Assembly (NCBI GenBank): GCA_023430465.1
Contig: JAEZAM010000052.1
Coordinates: 1-8,527, forward strand
Length of the DNA stretch: 8,527 bases
Origin: Bacteroidota bacterium
GTDB taxonomy: Bacteria; Bacteroidota; Bacteroidia; Chitinophagales; Chitinophagaceae
Direction: 5' to 3'
Part shown: positions 6,105-8,527 of the stretch, in pieces
How positions within the stretch are numbered: the stretch's first letter is position 1
Layout: every line of letters begins with the position of its first letter
Position numbers and translations under genes: made by a program
The notes under the pieces: model-generated
What the model was told of the DNA's origin: nothing
Seen by the model: the letters and a program-made list of their open reading frames with translations, nothing else
Databases searched by the model: none

Positions 6105-7163
6105 ATGGGAAAAATGGAGGAAGAATTGCCGGATCAGCCGGAGACATCAGATGGCAGTGAGGAGTTATATGAGCGGTTCAGCTTTGTGATCGATAAGGGG
6201 CAGGAGCCACTGCGGATAGACAAATTCCTGATGAGCAGGATCGAGGGCGCGACCAGGAACAAACTGCAGCGCTCCATCAACAATGATATGGTATTGGTAA
6301 ACGGTAAGGCGGTTCGGCCAAACTACAAAATACGCCCCGCAGACGAAGTGATCGTGTACTCGGATATGCATCCGGATGGAACCGATGTGGTGCCCGAGCC
6401 GATGGACCTCAATATCGTTTACGAGGACGATCACCTTATGCTGATCAACAAACCTGCCGGCATGGTGGTGCACCCCGGCAGCGGCAATTATTCCGGCACG
6501 TTGCTCAATGGCGTGGCCTGGTACCTTCAGCAGCAGAAGCCGGGTCTGTCGGAAGAAACCCTTCCCCGCTTTGGTTTGGTACACCGGATTGATAAGAATA
6601 CCAGCGGTCTGCTGGTGATGGCCAAGAATGATACAGCCATGCGGCATCTGGCGAAACAATTCTTTGATCATACGATCGAGCGGAAATACATCGCGCTGGT
6701 CTGGGGCGATGTAGAGCAGGATGAAGGTACCATCGTGGCCCATGTAGGCCGCCATCAGCGTTTTAGAAAATTATTTGAAGCCTATCCCGAAGGTGACCAT
6801 GGCAAAGAGGCCATCACACATTATCGTGTGCTGGAAAGATTCGGCTATGTAACCCTGGTGCAGTGCATACTGGAGACAGGCCGCACACACCAGATCAGGG
6901 TGCATATGAAATATATCGGGCATCCGCTGTTCAGCGACGACTTCTACGGCGGCGACCGCATTGTAAAAGGTACGGTGTATGCGAAGTACAAGCAGTTTGT
7001 GGATAATTGTTTTGCACTTTGTCCGCGACAGGCCCTTCATGCCAAAACACTGGGATTTAAACATCCGGCTACAGGAGAGTTCATGAACTTTGAAACTGAC
7101 CTGGCAGAAGATATGGAGCAGGTGATTGATAAGTGGCGGCAGTATTCAATGCGCCGGGGTTGA
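6105..7163 (+). CDS. rluD: RluA/RluD-family 23S rRNA pseudouridine synthase (352 aa)
   Basis: This enzyme isomerises specific uridines in RNA to pseudouridine. It has an N-terminal S4 RNA-binding domain (about residues 35-90: LRIDKFLMSRIEGATRNKLQ and VLVNGKAVRPNYKIRPADEV). The catalytic domain follows, with the entry strand IVYEDDHLMLINKPAGMVVHP (104-124), the catalytic Asp163 in HRIDKNTSGLLVMAKN (160-175), and the family C-motif GRTHQIRVHMKYIGHP (259-274). Length and domain order fit RluD, which modifies helix 69 of 23S rRNA. The symbol is nevertheless a best guess, since RluC and other S4-containing paralogues are similar. Residues 1-25 are acidic and probably unstructured. The start is ATG at 6105, with ATG 6114 as an alternative. 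The stop codon touches the left arm of an inverted repeat shared with the convergent secreted-protein gene. Confidence 0.93.
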   Translation: MGKMEEELPDQPETSDGSEELYERFSFVIDKGQEPLRIDKFLMSRIEGATRNKLQRSINNDMVLVNGKAVRPNYKIRPADEVIVYSDMHPDGTDVVPEPMDLNIVYEDDHLMLINKPAGMVVHPGSGNYSGTLLNGVAWYLQQQKPGLSEETLPRFGLVHRIDKNTSGLLVMAKNDTAMRHLAKQFFDHTIERKYIALVWGDVEQDEGTIVAHVGRHQRFRKLFEAYPEGDHGKEAITHYRVLERFGYVTLVQCILETGRTHQIRVHMKYIGHPLFSDDFYGGDRIVKGTVYAKYKQFVDNCFALCPRQALHAKTLGFKHPATGEFMNFETDLAEDMEQVIDKWRQYSMRRG

Positions 7164-7249
7164 GTTTCACGCAAAGTGGCAAAGTTGGCAAAGGACGCAA
7201 AAGTTGATTTTTTGCGTTCTTGATTTACTTTGCGCCTTTGCGTGAAACT
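7163..7249. repeat. Long inverted repeat between convergent genes, probable bidirectional terminator
   Basis: AGTTTCACGCAAAG (7163-7176) and CTTTGCGTGAAACT (7236-7249) are a perfect 14-bp inverted repeat. The right arm covers part of the stop codon of the minus-strand gene, and the left arm touches the stop of the plus-strand gene. The 59-nt interior repeats the same word in looser form: GGCAAAG twice and ACGCAAAAG on the left, TTTGCG twice on the right. A T-run lies at 7208-7213. The words TTTGCGCCTTTGC and CTTTGCGTGAAAC recur at 2613-2653, so this is a dispersed intergenic repeat family. Confidence 0.75.
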
Positions 7250-8186
7250 ATCTCTCGAAATTAAACAACGTCGCCGTAAAAATCCCACGTTCGCGTTTTT
7301 TACCGATAACGTCCCAATTGCCCTTGTACCGCAGTGTGCGAGGCACAACCAGATCGCCGAATCGTGTCATCTGCACTTCCATTTCCACGTCAAAATCATA
7401 CACACCGGCATCATAGCTCAATCGATAGGTCCTGGCCATAACATCCATGGTCTTTGCATCAAACCAGGTGGTCATGTTATCGATGACGATGCGGTTTCGG
7501 TCACGACGGCCGAGGTCCTCGCGGGCCTTCATTGTAAATACAAAAACGGAAAGCCCTTCCGACATCGTCTGATCGATTTCCATGTCATAAAGCTCCGCCA
7601 CATCGGGGTCAAAGATGTCAATCTTATCTCCGATGAATGGTATGCCCGGAATCTTCTTGCCCGGGTTGAAGAACAGCATTTTCAGTTGTTCCTTATGTTT
7701 CGCAGCGCCTGATTTTCCCCTCGCCGTTAACTCCGTTCCGGCTACGATATTGTGTTCATTGCAGACGGAATCTTTGGTGAAAAACAACCCTGCATAGAGC
7801 TCTGCCGTATAGTAGTTGTAGGAACCGTTATCATTATAAAAATCACCCTGCACCGTTTCCTGGACCTTGTCCATGTGGCGGCATCCATTCCGTCTCCACT
7901 GGCGGGTACGGCTTTGCATCCCTGCGCGAAGATTCCCTTTTTTATCAACGATGCGAATGTCATTCAGTGAGGTGAAGCCGAGCACGCGAAGGTTGCGGAA
8001 GGCTTTGTAAAAACTGGTGTCATTGCGGATGCGATCGATCAGTTTGGGGATGTTCACATCGGTACGCACCACTACCTCGGAGAGACTGATCATCCTGGCG
8101 AGCCGTTCATTTTCCAGTGAATCGGATTGAGCGGGCAATAACCCGGGTAACAGAAGCAGGGCAACAACGAGTGCTGGTTTCCACAT
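7248..8186 (-). CDS. Secreted protein of unknown function, Bacteroidota type (312 aa)
   Basis: I do not recognise a named family. The N-terminus MWKPALVVALLLLPGLLPAQ is a Sec signal peptide with likely cleavage after Ala19. The mature part begins with a charged helix region (22-60), then alternates short beta strands with polar turns throughout. Examples are NLRVLGFTSLNDIRIVDKKG (65-84), GLSVFVFTMKA (211-221) and YDFDVEMEVQM (263-273). The end, GDLVVPRTLRYKGNWDVI (277-294), has the look of a periplasmic beta-rich carrier or half-barrel fold, as in LolA-like proteins. That resemblance is a guess from strand pattern only. Two cysteines (102 and 142) could form a disulfide. No catalytic motif is apparent. 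The gene has its own promoter box (TACCTTTG) just 4 bases before the ATG, and ends in the long inverted repeat. Confidence 0.85.
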   Translation of the reverse strand: MWKPALVVALLLLPGLLPAQSDSLENERLARMISLSEVVVRTDVNIPKLIDRIRNDTSFYKAFRNLRVLGFTSLNDIRIVDKKGNLRAGMQSRTRQWRRNGCRHMDKVQETVQGDFYNDNGSYNYYTAELYAGLFFTKDSVCNEHNIVAGTELTARGKSGAAKHKEQLKMLFFNPGKKIPGIPFIGDKIDIFDPDVAELYDMEIDQTMSEGLSVFVFTMKAREDLGRRDRNRIVIDNMTTWFDAKTMDVMARTYRLSYDAGVYDFDVEMEVQMTRFGDLVVPRTLRYKGNWDVIGKKRERGIFTATLFNFER

Positions 8187-8190
8187 AGGT

Positions 8191-8220
8191 CAAAGGTATG
8201 CCAAAGGTCAAAATGCAAAA
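8191..8220 (-). promoter_or_regulatory. Promoter of the secreted-protein gene: TACCTTTG with a TTTTG -33 element
   Basis: On the minus strand TTTTG (8220-8216), a 17-nt spacer and TACCTTTG (8198-8191) match the Bacteroidota pattern TTG-N17 to N23-TAnnTTTG. Only 4 bases separate the box from the ATG at 8186, so the transcript is probably leaderless or nearly so. The -33 element is itself one copy of the upstream heptamer repeat. Confidence 0.6.
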
Positions 8221-8269
8221 TTCAAAACTCAAAACGCAAAACGCAAAACTTAAAAGTAAAAACGGAAAA
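8207..8269. repeat. Nine tandem heptamers of pattern NNNAAAA
   Basis: Consecutive 7-nt units read GTCAAAA, TGCAAAA, TTCAAAA, CTCAAAA, CGCAAAA, CGCAAAA, CTTAAAA, GTAAAAA and CGGAAAA. A tenth, weaker unit (GCCAAAG, 8200-8206) precedes them. The period is exact while the first three bases vary. On the minus strand the array is a series of TTTTG words leading into the promoter of the secreted-protein gene. Confidence 0.85.
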
Positions 8270-8279
8270 CCTGAAAGCA

Positions 8280-8309
8280 GCTCGCTCTCGTTCTCCTTCT
8301 CGCTCTTAG
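8280..8309. repeat. Five tandem hexamers of pattern TCTCGN
   Basis: Units GCTCGC, TCTCGT, TCTCCT, TCTCGC and TCTTAG run without gaps. This short array lies between the two heptamer arrays and has a different unit and period from both. Confidence 0.65.
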
Positions 8310-8314
8310 GCTGC

Positions 8315-8386
8315 ATCCAATATCCAGTATCCAGCACCCAGTCCCCAGCACCCAGTACCCAGCGACCCATCCATCCAGCATCCAAC
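8315..8386. repeat. Tandem heptamer array of pattern AYCCAGY
   Basis: Seven exact-period units run from 8315 to 8363: ATCCAAT, ATCCAGT, ATCCAGC, ACCCAGT, CCCCAGC, ACCCAGT, ACCCAGC. A 9-nt interruption (GACCCATCC, 8364-8372) follows, then ATCCAGC and ATCCAAC (8373-8386). Variation is concentrated at unit positions 2 and 7. No gene is supported here. The stretch 8187-8527 as a whole contains a promoter, three repeat arrays, an A/T palindrome and an unassigned right end. Confidence 0.85.
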
Positions 8387-8409
8387 AGTCTCGTATGAGT
8401 CACTCTCTT

Positions 8410-8435
8410 CCTCTTTTTTTTCAAAAAAAAAGAGG
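8410..8435. repeat. Perfect 12-bp A/T palindrome (hairpin)
   Basis: CCTCTTTTTTTT (8410-8421) pairs with AAAAAAAAGAGG (8424-8435) across a 2-nt loop (CA). A further run of eight A residues follows at 8437-8444. On the minus strand the A-run reads as T8 before the hairpin rather than after it, and on the plus strand no T-run follows. It is therefore not a standard intrinsic terminator in either direction. It may mark the edge of a repeat element that continues rightwards. Confidence 0.6.
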
Positions 8436-8527
8436 CAAAAAAAACTGCGCTCGGATCCAATGGGGGAATACGGCATAGTGATGCGCTAAAGCTGACGATG
8501 GCGCTTCGTGTACCCATTATAATCAGT

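Noticed and set aside
6165..6755. Minus-strand open frame of 196 codons inside the pseudouridine synthase gene
   Set aside because: It lies wholly antisense to the S4 and catalytic domains of a clear RluD-type protein. Its translation is His/Val-rich with no recognisable motif, as expected for a shadow frame.
8207..8386. Possible CRISPR array
   Set aside because: Units are 6-7 nt with no spacers of 25-40 nt and no cas genes. These are degenerate tandem repeats.
8107..8517. Minus-strand open frame of 136 codons running through the repeat arrays
   Set aside because: It overlaps the signal-peptide end of the well-supported 7248-8186 gene in another frame, and its protein is simply the translation of the heptamer and hexamer repeats and the A/T palindrome. 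The lack of stops follows from repeat composition.

Overview
The window reads as chromosomal DNA of a Bacteroidota bacterium, most likely Chitinophagaceae-like. Four upstream regions carry the exact Bacteroidota -7 promoter box TAnnTTTG. Starts generally lack a Shine-Dalgarno sequence. Protein styles are typical of the phylum: a small FVAC lipoprotein, secreted proteins ending their signal peptides in FAQ or PAQ, and a sigma/anti-sigma pair with a short cytoplasmic anti-sigma arm. Base composition looks near 50% GC. The taxonomic call is inference; no rRNA or tRNA gene is visible.

Layout. (1) 1-397, minus: the 5' part of a DEAD-box RNA helicase gene running off the left edge. (2) 547-750, minus: a 67-aa lipoprotein with a textbook intrinsic terminator. 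(3) 890-2570, plus: a two-gene operon of an ECF sigma factor and an overlapping gene that appears to join an anti-sigma-like cytoplasmic arm, one membrane helix and an HtrA/DegP-type serine protease domain. (4) 2679-3584, minus: an NDP-sugar pyrophosphorylase-like nucleotidyltransferase. (5) 3639-4514, plus: a PLP enzyme of the ACC deaminase/D-cysteine desulfhydrase family. (6) 4582-5307, plus: a secreted FN3-like protein, converging with (7) 5304-6053, minus: lipB, octanoyltransferase. (8) 6105-7163, plus: an RluA/RluD-type pseudouridine synthase, divergent from lipB. (9) 7248-8186, minus: a secreted protein of unknown function. (10) 8187-8527: no gene, but several short-period repeat arrays and an A/T palindrome.

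Most genes are unrelated housekeeping or envelope functions. The one clear functional unit is the sigma factor plus protease pair. It suggests an envelope-stress or periplasmic-signal circuit in which the sensor/anti-sigma and the protease are one polypeptide.

The other striking theme is non-coding. Three intergenic regions each hold a different family of degenerate 6-8 nt repeats: TTGAGG-type hexamers, GCAAAG-type words, NNNAAAA heptamers, TCTCGN hexamers and AYCCAGY heptamers. Two of these regions, both between convergent genes, also form inverted repeats. I see no defence system, CRISPR array, transposase or prophage. Apart from the sigma/protease fusion and the repeats, the region looks ordinary.
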